Source of the DNA: Beroe ovata
Lineage: Eukaryota; Ctenophora; Nuda; Beroida; Beroidae
Direction of reading: 5' to 3'
Assembly (NCBI GenBank): GCA_946803715.1
Contig: CAMPET010000137.1
Span: 68,867 to 95,252 of the forward strand
Length of the DNA stretch: 26,386 bases
A program made the translations under genes and the position numbers. This document shows positions 1 through 9,590 of the stretch, one piece after another. Position 1 is the stretch's first letter, and each line of letters begins with the position of its first letter. The notes beneath the pieces are model-generated. The model saw only the letters and a program-made list of their open reading frames with translations. It was not told where the DNA came from and searched no databases.

Positions 1-46
<46 letters not shown>
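1..46. repeat. (AC)23 microsatellite at the left edge
   Basis: A perfect AC dinucleotide run starts at the first base and ends at position 46. A reading frame coming from the right on the minus strand stays open into it, but that is expected by chance for a dinucleotide run. A TG run also closes the window at the right end. Confidence 0.98.
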
Positions 47-48
<2 letters not shown>

Positions 49-164
49 AACAAGCCATCCCTACAAACACAGACCACACGTATCATGGCAACGATTTTCA
101 CTATATCGAGCACGTGTAACCTGTCAAATAACACAAGATGTGTACAGATCTTATATATACTTAC

Positions 165-3124
165 CCCATGCATATATGCAAGTACCTGTAATGGAAGCTT
201 AGGGCCTATAAGTAGGTTCCTATTATGCTATCACACAGTAATAGGGCCAGGGCCTGACTGACACTCACTTACATACGCACAACCAAAAGCACGCCCAAAA
301 CGATGATGATTATAGTAACGAAGAACAATGAAACCCCATAATATTTCGTACTCGGCTCTAGCGACAACACTCAATGACTCATCGTGTCATTTGAAACCTC
401 CTCCTCAAATCCTTCATCATTCATTGCAAATGGAGCAACTACCTAGTACGTCTATGAAATTGTATAGATGAAATTGCATCATGACCAATATATTATACAT
501 GTTCACATATAATAGCTACCTGTTCTTATATATGCGTCATCCGAAACCCGAATCGTGTTCATTTCCATCATTGTAAGATTACAATGACGTGTATGATGTG
601 TATAATGACGTGTATGACGTGTATGACGTGTATGACGTGTATGACGTGTATAATGACGTGTATAGTGACGTGTGTGTGTGTGCATGGACACCGATGCATT
701 ATTCATGTCACTCCATTGTTTATTACGTCATCTTTTGGAGTATGACGTCATTATGACGGTGATGACAAGCTACAATTGCCAAGGTCGAACAAACGTTGGA
801 AAAAACTAAGTGCTTCCTTACTAAATCTCTCCCTTACAAATGGAGTTCTGTTACCAAGCACCTCGAAAACTCAATTGACTATTAGCCGATCAAGAGTACC
901 TATTGATTGAAGGATATCGTATTAAATTTATGAATTTTTCGCCTCATTTACTGTTCACTGTTCGAACAATGATATTTATGTTTAAACACCCCGACCAAAC
1001 TTCATAGTAGTACTTGCTATAATGCTATTCTGAAGAATACAACTTCGTGGAAACTGGAAAGTCCTTAAGAGAATTCAACATTCACTGAATCGTTATGAGT
1101 TTAACTAATAACAATATATTCCTGACAAAAGTATTAAAACACTTACTTTTCCGTAGACTTGTCACCTCCAAGAAGCTGATCCGAGTGTCTTCATCTCCTC
1201 CCCCCTCATCCTCCTCCACCCCACTGTTATTGACACGTGGTGTCACGTGGTTGCTACGCAACGACCCGTTCCTCTTGACACCGCGGTGCTGCACGCCGAG
1301 TTTTTGTTTTTCGGTGGAATTACAACTCCCACCGCCCCCGCCTCGGTATTTTTTCTTCTTCTGCTTCGTATCACAAACATTGCCGAATGTTAACTTGTGC
1401 ATTCTTTTTTTCTTCTGTACAACAAAACGTATAGGTGAGAAAAAGAAATTAGGAAATGTACGCAAAACAATTATTAATAGAAGAGAAGTCACGAGAAAAG
1501 AATGATGAAATCATGATATATGTGCAACATTTTGGTCTGTGAGCACGAGCTAATCTGAAACACACGAAACGCAAAAAACGGTCATTTTTCGAGACACAGT
1601 TTGAAATAAACATCTATATCATGTATTTTTATGCGGCATTTATGTATCAATGCATATTTATATACTTAGTAGCTATATTCAACGCACTTATCAGCTATAC
1701 GGGCTGTTTTTGCGTGAAGTGGCATCAGTGCTAAATAATAATAAACAAGACGGCTTTAAAAAGACGGGGTTTTAAACGGAATAAAAAATGTTTACTTCTG
1801 CAGTGCATCGCAATGAAAGACTTAATTTTATGGTGGAGTTGCAAAGTTTTGCTGTTTCAAAGATCTACGTTCTGATTAAAGTTCCGAAAGAGCAAAGGTT
1901 TCAGACTCGGAAACTGCTGGTACTCATGCAAATCGCAAAGCATCCAAATTCAAGGCTATTAACAATAAAACAGAAGTACTACACAAAAAGGAATCTGAGT
2001 TAATTCTTCTCTTAGGTAAACTAAAATTCCTCTAAAACAGTACATTATAAACCGCATGAGTGAACGCGAAGAGTGTGTGTGTGTGTGTGTGTGTCTGTGT
2101 GTGTGTGCGTCTGTGTCTGTGTCTGTGTGTGTCTGTGCGTGAATCACATGGGACTTTGCATTGTGTTTGCATGTGTTTGTAGACAAAGAGCAGACATTGT
2201 CTTGAATCCTTATGTCTGTGTGGAAAGGCAGAATTATCGGTGAGTTTATGCAGAGATGGTCTGTGGCTTTCTGAAAACATTTTCTTGGTGTCTACAAACA
2301 AAGTCTGTGAATGACATTTTGAGACATATATGGTTCAGGTTTTGACCCCCCCCCCCTATTTTACACATTGTCAGTCAGTGGCAGCATGACAGCCTGCATA
2401 CGCATGCCGAGCAATACGGCTAATTTTGATAGACGTTTGCATTCAAAGCATCTCGATAGAATGGGATATAGTGCACGTTAGATTCCCTCATTTTCACTGT
2501 ACAACTCGTACTGTAGTCATAAGCTTTTCATCGGTTTTTCATGAGAGCTTTTAAAATTATCTTCACTTGTCATGATTAATCTTATTCAAATCCCTTGGGA
2601 GAGATTTGGCATGGATTATCACACAACGCCACCCCTTACACCTCTTTCCTTGACACCACTTTTACCTGACACCTGTTTTCCTTGTCATATTTTTTCACTG
2701 ACACCACTCCATCCTTGACATCACTCTATCCTTGACACCACTCTATCCTTGACACCACTATATCATTGACACCACTGTAATCTTGATAAAATTTGTGAAA
2801 TCCCAGATTCCACTCGCCGCAACCTAAACATAGTCCTGACACTAATTCCTCTACTGCTGATCCCCGAAACCTAAATATTCGATCTGATCTAAGAAACACC
2901 TTATCCAAAATATACACTACGTAAAACAATGTATGTAAAAAAATGCTCGACTAACCGTAGCTGTGATTCATGAGCTCCGAACAGGACAGCGTGGACAGAG
3001 TTGACATTTTCCGTCCATTATTACAGACAACCTGCTCCTGCAGCAACTCGGCCGTCGGAGGTCGGGATGTTGTCGAGAAGCGACTGTTCTTCCGCGGCAC
3101 TCCGTAAACCGCTGCGTTCATCAT
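165..3124 (-). CDS. Unrecognised minus-strand gene with one transmembrane helix (partial, exons tentative)
   Basis: I do not recognise this gene. The best exon is the first (3124 down to 2956, 56 codons plus 1 base). It begins with two Met codons (MMNAAVYGVPRKNSRF), lies in CpG-rich DNA and ends at a strong donor (GTTAGT). A second exon-like block runs 1414 down to 1147. Its acceptor follows TTTGTTGTACAG and its donor is GTAAGT; it is Lys-, Gly- and acid-rich and has a GGGGG run. A third (357 or 369 down to 273, donor GTAAGT) codes a clear single transmembrane helix (VSLFFVTIIIIVLGVLLVV) followed by Arg. A possible 21-nt microexon is at 185-165. The block at 1147 leaves phase 1 and the membrane exon accepts phase 1, so these two join in frame. 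Exon 1 leaves phase 1 but block 1414 needs phase 0, so an exon between them is missing. A weak candidate is 2419-2367. A tail-anchored or single-pass membrane protein is my inference. The blocks could also belong to two genes. Confidence 0.4.
585..682. repeat. Tandem TGACGTGTA repeat (CRE half-site array)
   Basis: About eight copies of a 9-12 base unit built on TGACGTGTA, some expanded to TGACGTGTATAA, grade into a short TG run. Each unit carries TGACGT, the half-site of CREB/ATF factors. The repeat is not coding: the minus-strand reading is only a His/Thr/Arg-rich low-complexity string. There are no spacers of constant length, so this is not a CRISPR array. Confidence 0.9.
723..750. promoter_or_regulatory. 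CRE-like pair next to the TGACGT array
   Basis: A TTACGTCA at 723-730 is followed by a perfect palindromic cAMP-response element, TGACGTCA, at 743-750. They lie 40-70 bases from the end of the TGACGTGTA array. Binding by CREB/ATF proteins is known for this sequence. Function here is inferred, since the sites may lie inside an intron of the left-edge minus-strand gene. Confidence 0.4.
2073..2140. repeat. Imperfect (TG)n microsatellite
   Basis: A TG run of about 68 bases is interrupted by TCTG and TGCG variants. Reading frames across it on both strands are low complexity, and I do not treat them as coding. Confidence 0.95.
2346..2356. repeat. C11 homopolymer
   Basis: Eleven C in a row follow TTTGA. 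Its mirror image, a G11 run, occurs at 19111-19121. Both are likely to be length-variable and error-prone in sequencing. Confidence 0.95.
2645..2780. repeat. CCTTGACACCACT minisatellite, locus 1
   Basis: About seven diverged copies of a unit close to TCCTTGACACCACTCTA (about 17 bases) stand in tandem. The best-preserved copies are at 2711-2775. The same unit recurs in the same orientation near 5050-5190 and 24058-24245, with stray single copies elsewhere. The repeat reads as Leu-Asp-Thr-Thr strings, but no gene model uses it. Confidence 0.85.
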
Positions 3125-3277
3125 GGGACGTGTTTCTGTTACGGTGGCGTCAGTGTTTCTGTTATAGTATTTCGATCACTTGCTGCGATTCAGCGAATCT
3201 TGATGATCATCAATTGAACGAAAATAGATCGAGAGAAATCTTCGAAATGGATTCGAACCTCTCAACTTGATCTCCCC

Positions 3278-3299
3278 TATTTATATCGCGGAAATTCCC
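3278..3299 (-). promoter_or_regulatory. TATA box and kappaB-like site upstream of the left-edge minus-strand gene
   Basis: Read on the minus strand, TATAAATA lies at 3285-3278, about 154 bases before the ATG at 3124. Directly upstream is GGGAATTTCC at 3299-3290, which fits the NF-kappaB consensus GGGRNNYYCC without a mismatch. The spacing is that of a core promoter with a proximal activator site. Transcription start and binding are inferred. Confidence 0.5.
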
Positions 3300-4788
3300 G
3301 TGAAATAGAGGTTGGGTGACGTCTGTGTTGCTACCGTGTCTACTGTCATATCCTGCGATATTGGCGTGATAAGATCTAATTATGAAGCCGTAAAATATCG
3401 GCCGTCAAATTTCCATACGATAATTCGATTTGATCAGGGGTTGTTGTGGATTGTTATAGCAGGACAGCAAACAAAGTTGAGAAATGGTCTGCCTATTTAG
3501 GTTAACCAGGGTTCGCAATAAGACACAGAGTGATGGTTCACGCTAACACGATTATGCATGGTTAAGCCGGGACGAAAACGCAGAGGACTTGGGGGTTTGG
3601 GGCAAGTCCACCCCCCAATCTAAATAAGTAGTCACTTAGCATCAAAAACATAAAATACGTCTGCGCATAACAACACAAACAAAAGAGGTATACATAACAA
3701 GCTTCCGAGATCAGTGCCAAATGATGAGCTAAGATGTTTGGTATTATTTCTGGGCTTGGTCTACAAAACTTAGGTTCGGACGGTATTGTACTTCAAAATT
3801 ATCATGATGTTGATGATCTCGATCATGATGTGTATTCATTATTGGATCACTCATGGTCTCTTCAATAGGACCTGATCACAGGGCATTCCATATTTAAGGC
3901 ATGGTCAATGGTCTTTGTCCTGTATGCTTGTTCTATCTGATACACTGTAGAATCATAAGTAAACACTAGAATCATGCCTAGGTAAGCATTGAAAGTATCC
4001 CTAGCATGGTCATTTCACTTGCAGAATCTGTACGTACTGTTAGAGACTCAGAACTCAATATCTATCATCAACTATTACTTCATGCAATTCGGTTAAGACA
4101 ATAATGTGGACATTGGCAGCAAGTATAGAAAACAGCACTTGAGTCATCAAGATACAAGGAAACAAGCCATCAAAGAAAAAGGAATGACTGCAAGCATGCA
4201 AGAAAATGCTCAGACCATCATAAAATATTTAGCTTAATGTTCATATGTTTCAAGCCTAAGCATACATGTATATATGGATACTTTTCATGAAATGGCCCGT
4301 AAATTTCGTGTAAATGATTCTGTATGCACCAAGTGCTGTCCTAGTTGGTACCAGTGTCAATATGTGCTGATCTAGAAGATTATGCTGTACCTGCTACGTG
4401 TAAGTCAACACGTGATTGTCGAGCTACATGATTGGTACGTGTCTGTGCTTGTATTGTAGTGGCGATATCAACTGATGCTGTTGAAATAGGAATCTATAGG
4501 AAGAACGTGATTGCCGATTGATGGTCCAAACTTCTAAGGAGGGCAGAAAAGGTAGGACTGGGGTTAAGGGTAGGGGAGCTTCGAAAATCCATGTTTGTCC
4601 ATCACAAGGGTCGATGCAGAGTAACAGTTTCCTACACGCAATGCAAGCATACATGTTTATTGTCTTGACACTTGAAGTATAAAACCGTAGGAAATTAACA
4701 GTCAATCAAATATCAATGTCCTGCCAACACTTCATGTGACGTAACACACGCACACATTCAGTGCCCGTGGAACAAACTGGTTTATCAC

Positions 4789-4802
4789 GTTGCTATGGTA
4801 AC
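4789..4802. promoter_or_regulatory. X-box-like palindrome GTTGCTATGGTAAC
   Basis: This 14-mer fits the RFX X-box pattern, an inverted pair of GTNRC half-sites around ATGG. It lies in gene-poor DNA with no promoter I can assign. Two near-identical 14-mers are at 5560 and 17463. Confidence 0.35.
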
Positions 4803-5047
4803 CAGATTTAGTTTAATAGCTAGGCTCTAGCTCTCGTTTTAATATATCGCCTGATTCTGAAATTCAGAATCACCTCACACCTAATTGGGAGAATTGCCCT
4901 ATTCAACGCACGTCTTGTGGCCTTAGGTCAACATTATTCAAACTGCCCTTTTGATGACAGACATTGAAGGTATATCTTGTAAGAATCTGCCACATCCGGT
5001 TAAGTTTTTGACTTTGGTGACCAGAATTCGCCGTTCAACTTCCCTTA

Positions 5048-5195
5048 TCTCTGACACCGCTTTCGCTCATTTCCTTTTCTCACTGACACCACGTTCACAA
5101 CGAAAGCCACTTCCCCGGACACCAGTAATCAGCATTTTCGCTGACAGTTGACATCACTTGTTTCGAACAACAGGACCCTTGACACCACTCTTAGG
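5048..5195. repeat. CCTTGACACCACT minisatellite, locus 2 (diverged)
   Basis: Diverged copies of the TGACACCACT unit occur here (CTGACACCGCTTTCGCTC, CTGACACCACGTTCAC, GACACCAGTAATC, CTTGACACCACTC). They are in the same orientation as the copies near 2650 and 24060. A short open frame across this block is explained by the repeat. Confidence 0.7.
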
Positions 5196-5559
5196 ACACA
5201 CTTGTCTTACAATTTTGATTTATGACTCAGATTACAGTGTCTACGAAAGTACCTCCGCGTACATCAACTGAAATGTCTTCGCGCGCGACACAAAATCGCG
5301 CGAGAGACATAAAATCGCAGATACCTTTGCGACCGAAGGATTGTGACAATTAACAAATCACAATCTAACATTATTTTTCAACGGAGTAGGAAGTGAGACT
5401 TGGAGATGGAAACAAAAAGAAGAGAATTTAAAACACAGCAGACAGACAGTAGTTGCAATTACTCAATTAGCAAAAGTTACCAGAGTTAAGAATAAAAATG
5501 GGTCAATGAGGAAATTGAATATTAGATGGCGTTAGGTTTATGTTAGGATGAAATCATGG

Positions 5560-5573
5560 GTTACCATGGTAAC
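5560..5573. promoter_or_regulatory. Perfect X-box palindrome GTTACCATGGTAAC
   Basis: A 14-base perfect palindrome equal to the ideal RFX-factor X-box. No start codon or exon is placed nearby, so a regulatory role is inference. It could also be part of a dispersed repeat, because similar GTTACCATGG words occur near 10070, 10190 and 10230. Confidence 0.4.
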
Positions 5574-7014
5574 TCCCCTCACACTGCTTTGGTACCAATC
5601 GAGAGAGAAACCAATCTAACACGTAGGACCAAACTCAAAGCATTGTAACACAAAGAATTTCATTTTGACCAAAGAGGAGAACACGAACACAAAGAGATAA
5701 AAGAATAGATACACACCTTTTCATATGAGTCTGTGTAACTGGTCTCCTATCCCAGGTATACCACAGGTCATTGTACCTATCTATTGTAGGTACCATGTTT
5801 CTTAATTCAATTCCTAACACTGGTCTTCATCATGATGAAATGGTCCTTCGGCGATACGATTAAAACTGAATTTGTGTTGTTATACAGAAAGATGAAAAGG
5901 TAGCTGCTGGTCCATGACGTGTGCGTGATCCACTTTTGGAATAAATTTGTTCAATGATCTCATTTTAATGAAAATCAGAACTTCATTTCCTCCACAATCA
6001 ACTAATTTCCAATTCTTGATTCATCTTGAGTTCATCAACAAGGTAAACAAGGATAATTTGTTTAAAAAGGATTGAAAAATCGAAAAACACCTGCAATGCC
6101 CCTTATTACTTTATTAACGGTAACTTGAAAACAAGTATCAAAATGAACTCAGTTCGTCCCTTCTTCTCAACTTCAAAAAATGAAATTGAAGTCATTATGT
6201 CAAGTGCCGGCCGCGAAAGGATAAAACAAAATTGGTATCTCGAAAACTATTCGGGTCTCACTCAACATCTGTTTTTCAATTCAGCCAACTTTGTGGCATA
6301 GCGAACCATGTGCAAATGATCAGTAGTTGGGAGTGTTAACCTGGCCCCCAAATGCCTCATGTCCTTTGCTCCACGTGTTCCCTCATATGATCATCTTAGA
6401 TCAGGATTGGCACTGAAACATGCCACTTCAAAAATCCAACGATCTGAAACAATTAGATCACAAAAGTACACCGTACAAACTCATCTCTCCAGCCATTTTC
6501 ATGAAACAAAAGAGGATTCAAATTTTGAAATATACCTCTCGTATCAAACTTTAACGGGTATGTCTATTGTCTGTACCGTGTTCTTATATCCCCATCACTT
6601 TCAATGCAGTCCTCGCCAGCGTTTGTGGTAATGAAAAAAGTTGGGATTAGTCATGAAAAAGGGTATCAGGATTAGTTCAATAGGAACTGGTATGCGTACT
6701 AAATTCAGGTAAAAATTTAGGGAGAATCTGAATGTAGACTCATGACATGGTGAATAGGGATGTTTGTATGATGAATCGATATGATTGGTGGAGAGAAGAT
6801 ATCTGGAAAGGAAAATGTTCAAGACGTACAACAACAACACAAAACATATAACAATCCCAAAGGGGTGTTTTCTGACCACTCCATGTGTGTGACTGTGAGT
6901 GAATATGAGTGAATATGAGTGACTGTGAGTGTTAGTGAAGAATATGCGTGTAACTGTAAGTGAACGAATAAGTGAGTGATATGGTGAAGAAAGGAGGGTC
7001 ACAAATGATCCGAA

Positions 7015-7080
7015 TCACGTGACAGCGATCTCGATTGCTTGTATCCGAGCTCCCTCCATTGGTCAATCACTGTCATGTGA
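7015..7080. mobile_element. 66-bp inverted-repeat element, MITE-like (copy 1)
   Basis: The ends are TCACGTGACAGCGAT and ATCACTGTCATGTGA, inverted repeats of each other over 15 bases with 2 mismatches. Read in reverse complement, the element matches the one at 11666-11729 at both ends and partly inside (shared TGACAGTGATTGAYCAATG). It lies 157 bases below the last sushi exon. I see no clear target-site duplication, so mobility is inferred from the two related copies. Confidence 0.5.
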
Positions 7081-7155
7081 CAGGAACAATTAGCGACCCT
7101 CTCCGGTGTTCCTCGGTCACGGCTCAGGGGAGCTAGGGCCCACTTTGGGAGCAGG

Positions 7156-7198
7156 TTTCTGGATCCATACCCCTCACTGAAAGGTAGGGATCCAGAAA
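7156..7198. other. Hairpin: 16-bp inverted repeat
   Basis: The arms TTTCTGGATCCATACC (7156-7171) and GGTAGGGATCCAGAAA (7183-7198) pair with a single mismatch around an 11-base loop. The hairpin lies 39 bases past the last sushi exon in transcript order, inside the presumed final intron or 3' region. Function unknown. Confidence 0.6.
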
Positions 7199-7236
7199 TC
7201 CAGTCTAAGTGGAACTATGACATGTATGATACCCAC

Positions 7237-9590
7237 CTCCATTCACACAGACCGGTCTTTGACCGTATGTGTAACTTTTCCCCTTTTCACATGTAACAGT
7301 ACTGTCTCCCAGTAAGTTGTAGGGCGCCCTACAGGTCACTGGAGTCACGGTGAAGGATTCTATCGGGAATGAAGTGTCGTCAAACACCAGGTTATCCTCA
7401 AATAGGGGACCCGTGCACAGGTCTGAAATGAAAATATTATTAGTGGAAAATGATCTGCAACTTTTCATATGGAAAGGTTTCATAAAATCAAATCCAATAG
7501 CAACTTTACAAACCATACTTGCGTATTTTAAAGAATATCATCGTTTCGTAACTCGTGAATTTCTTTAAATCAGGTCCAAACCTGTCACACAGAAAGGTTG
7601 CTCCTCCCCCATCCCATACTCCTGATCCTTGACACAGGTAATGAGGTTAGATCCAGTGAAGGTGAATCCTGTATCACATCCTATCTTCACCCTCGATCCA
7701 ACCGCCACTGGGAACGTGGCTTCCGTTCGTATGTTGGGTATGGTTGGGAGTCCTGTGCATTCATCTGGAACAAAAATGTGATGTTTATTTCCAGATTGAG
7801 AAAGAAATTTCTGGTGTTCTTTTGAATTGCGAACTCAGGAAAATGAAATAAGTAGGTTCAGATTAGTATGCTTCATTTGTCAGTGTGTACAAATCATAGG
7901 ATCAGGAATGCCAGAAATTTCTTTTTCAATGTAGGCATCACTGGAGATGGAAGATGATTTGGTTTTCAAATTTTCATTTTTCCGATGAGAGAGTGATCGT
8001 TGGGAAAGATCATTGTATCATTATATGTGACGATAAAAATCCCACAAACCGAGAATACACGTTGTAGAATCACGTGGTGTGAACACATTATCCCGGACAC
8101 ATGTTAGCTCCTCATCACCGTTAAGGGAGTACCCGGTATCGCATGATACCCTCACAACATCCCCGTACACCACGGGGAGTGTGGAACCCTCCCGGAGTAC
8201 CAGGTTGAATACATCTGGGAGTTCCAGGCATGCATCTGAGGGCAATTGAAAATTTAAGTATTTGGCACGCCTGAAAATCTTCGGATATACCTATTTTATG
8301 CAAAAAAGCGGTATGACGGGGAGGGGGCATGTAAGGTTACAAATCAGATGTATTGATGATCACGAAATTCTCTAAGAACGACATGAAAGATAAGAAGTCG
8401 CATGGCTGCATATATATCGAGTGACTCACCCATGTCACAGACAGGACCAAGGTCAGTTACAAGAAACTCCGAATCTTGCTGACACGTGATCGCATTGTTA
8501 CCATCCCCCTCAGCCAAGGAGTGACCCGGCGCACAGGACACGAACAGGACTGTTCCCCTGGCAACCGGGAATGTTGTCTCGGTAACCCAGTTCTTCTCCG
8601 TAGGGAGATTCGTACATACGCCTGGATACGTGTTATAGGGGAGGGTTTTGTGTGTGCGTATGCAGTGGTTGTGTCGGTGGTTGTGTCTGTGAGTGTGTCT
8701 GTCTGTGTCTGTGTGGGAGTTATGTTTGTAGGAAGATTGTATGTGTGTCTGTTTGTCAGCGTCCGTGTATCTGACAGCGTCTGTCTTAAAAGCTTACTCT
8801 CATCGTTGCATCTTGGCTGATCTTCATAATAAAAAGTCGTTCCAGTGATGCATGTTATGATACTATCTCCCCTTAATTCAATGTTTGACTGTGGATCACA
8901 GGATACATCAACAGTTGTTCCGTAGTCTATTGGGAACACAGTCGCCGTCTGGAGATTCACTGATCCTTCTGGAAGCCCGATACAAGTTTCTGGGTAGAAT
9001 TTGGATGTTATAGATCTATAGTTATCGAGATTATGTGATGATGGTCATGGAGTTGAGTGTTCGGAAAACTTACCCCTTTCGCATGTTACACCGGTTTTGA
9101 AGCTGAAAGTGTTGCCTTGGACACAAGTTATGGCTGTGTCACCAGCGATTCTATACCCTGTGTCACAGCTGACAGTTATGAACTGTCCAAAGTTGACAGG
9201 AAAATTTGCAGATGTCGTCAAATGGGGGATATCTGTTGGCAGACCAGAGCAGGTATCTGAAAAATGGGCTATGATAAAAACGATGGTTGTACATTATCCG
9301 CATCCTTTTCAGACCAGATTTCGTGCATACCAGGGACCAAAATTGTAAGCATTTTTCAAACCTCTTTTTTCTTCATGCGCGCAGCTATCGCTCACCTATA
9401 TTGCAAACTGGATCAGGGTTTGCCTGGAAACCAAACTCAGTGCCGCTGATACAGACAGCTGTCGTCGATCCGGAGAGTGTGTATCCTGGCTCACAGCCAA
9501 CACCCACCAAAATGTCTGCTGATATCGGAAACTCAACACCGTTAAGAATCACTACGTGGGCAGCTTCGGGCGGTAAACCGGTGCAGAACT
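7237..9590 (-). other. Array of seven sushi (CCP) domains, one exon each
   Basis: Each exon codes 61-65 residues that begin with [D/E]xC and contain a central C (GCEPGYTL, SCDTGYRI, SCAPGHSL, SCDTGYSL, GCDTGFTF), then TC or VC, then a closing C. This is the four-cysteine sushi pattern with 1-3 and 2-4 pairing known from the family. The conserved Trp before the last Cys is missing in all seven; a Phe or Tyr stands about there (TEFGF, NTFSF, TTFYY, SEFLV, NVFTP, QEYGM, KSYTY). In six exons FP or a similar aromatic-hydrophobic pair precedes the second Cys region. Confidence 0.85.

Larger units (their letters stand above)
3300..7014. other. Gene-poor stretch, no confident coding gene
   Basis: I see no exon chain I can defend here. 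The stretch holds the second minisatellite (5048-5195), two X-box-like palindromes (4789-4802, 5560-5573), short CG-rich words near 5281-5305, and a TCACTCATATTCACTC-type low-complexity tract (minus strand) near 6890-6960. The unresolved 3' end of the sushi gene may lie in its right third. One candidate last exon is 6443-6391 on the minus strand: a good TTGTTTCAG acceptor, phase 1, 16 codons, then TGA. A minus-strand AATAAA follows at 6115-6110. Confidence 0.5.

Noticed and set aside
585-682. CRISPR-like array
   Set aside because: The units are contiguous with no unique spacers, and the DNA is from an animal. It is a tandem repeat.
1095-1505. Plus-strand open frame of 136 codons
   Set aside because: It is the antisense of the minus-strand exon 1414-1147. 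That strand has good acceptor and donor sites and a sensible charged protein, whereas the plus frame reads Pro/Phe/Leu runs.
2726-2929. Minus-strand 67-codon frame as the second exon of the left-edge gene
   Set aside because: The best acceptor gives a stop in the needed phase, and the remaining ones lack a pyrimidine tract. Its end runs into the minisatellite.
4951-5151. Plus-strand 66-codon frame
   Set aside because: Most of it lies in the diverged minisatellite, with no splice context or recognisable domain.
5717-5813. Minus-strand exon-like block with charged, non-repetitive sequence
   Set aside because: It has splice-like edges (GTGTTAG acceptor, GTGTGT donor), but no neighbour exon of matching phase could be found, so it is not annotated as coding.
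6601-7002. Minus-strand 133-codon frame with a hydrophobic stretch as the membrane exon of the sushi gene
   Set aside because: The only phase-1 acceptor (CACATGGAG) is poor, much of the frame is TCACTCATATTCACTC low complexity, and no phase-consistent donor follows. Kept only as a candidate under the missing 3' end.
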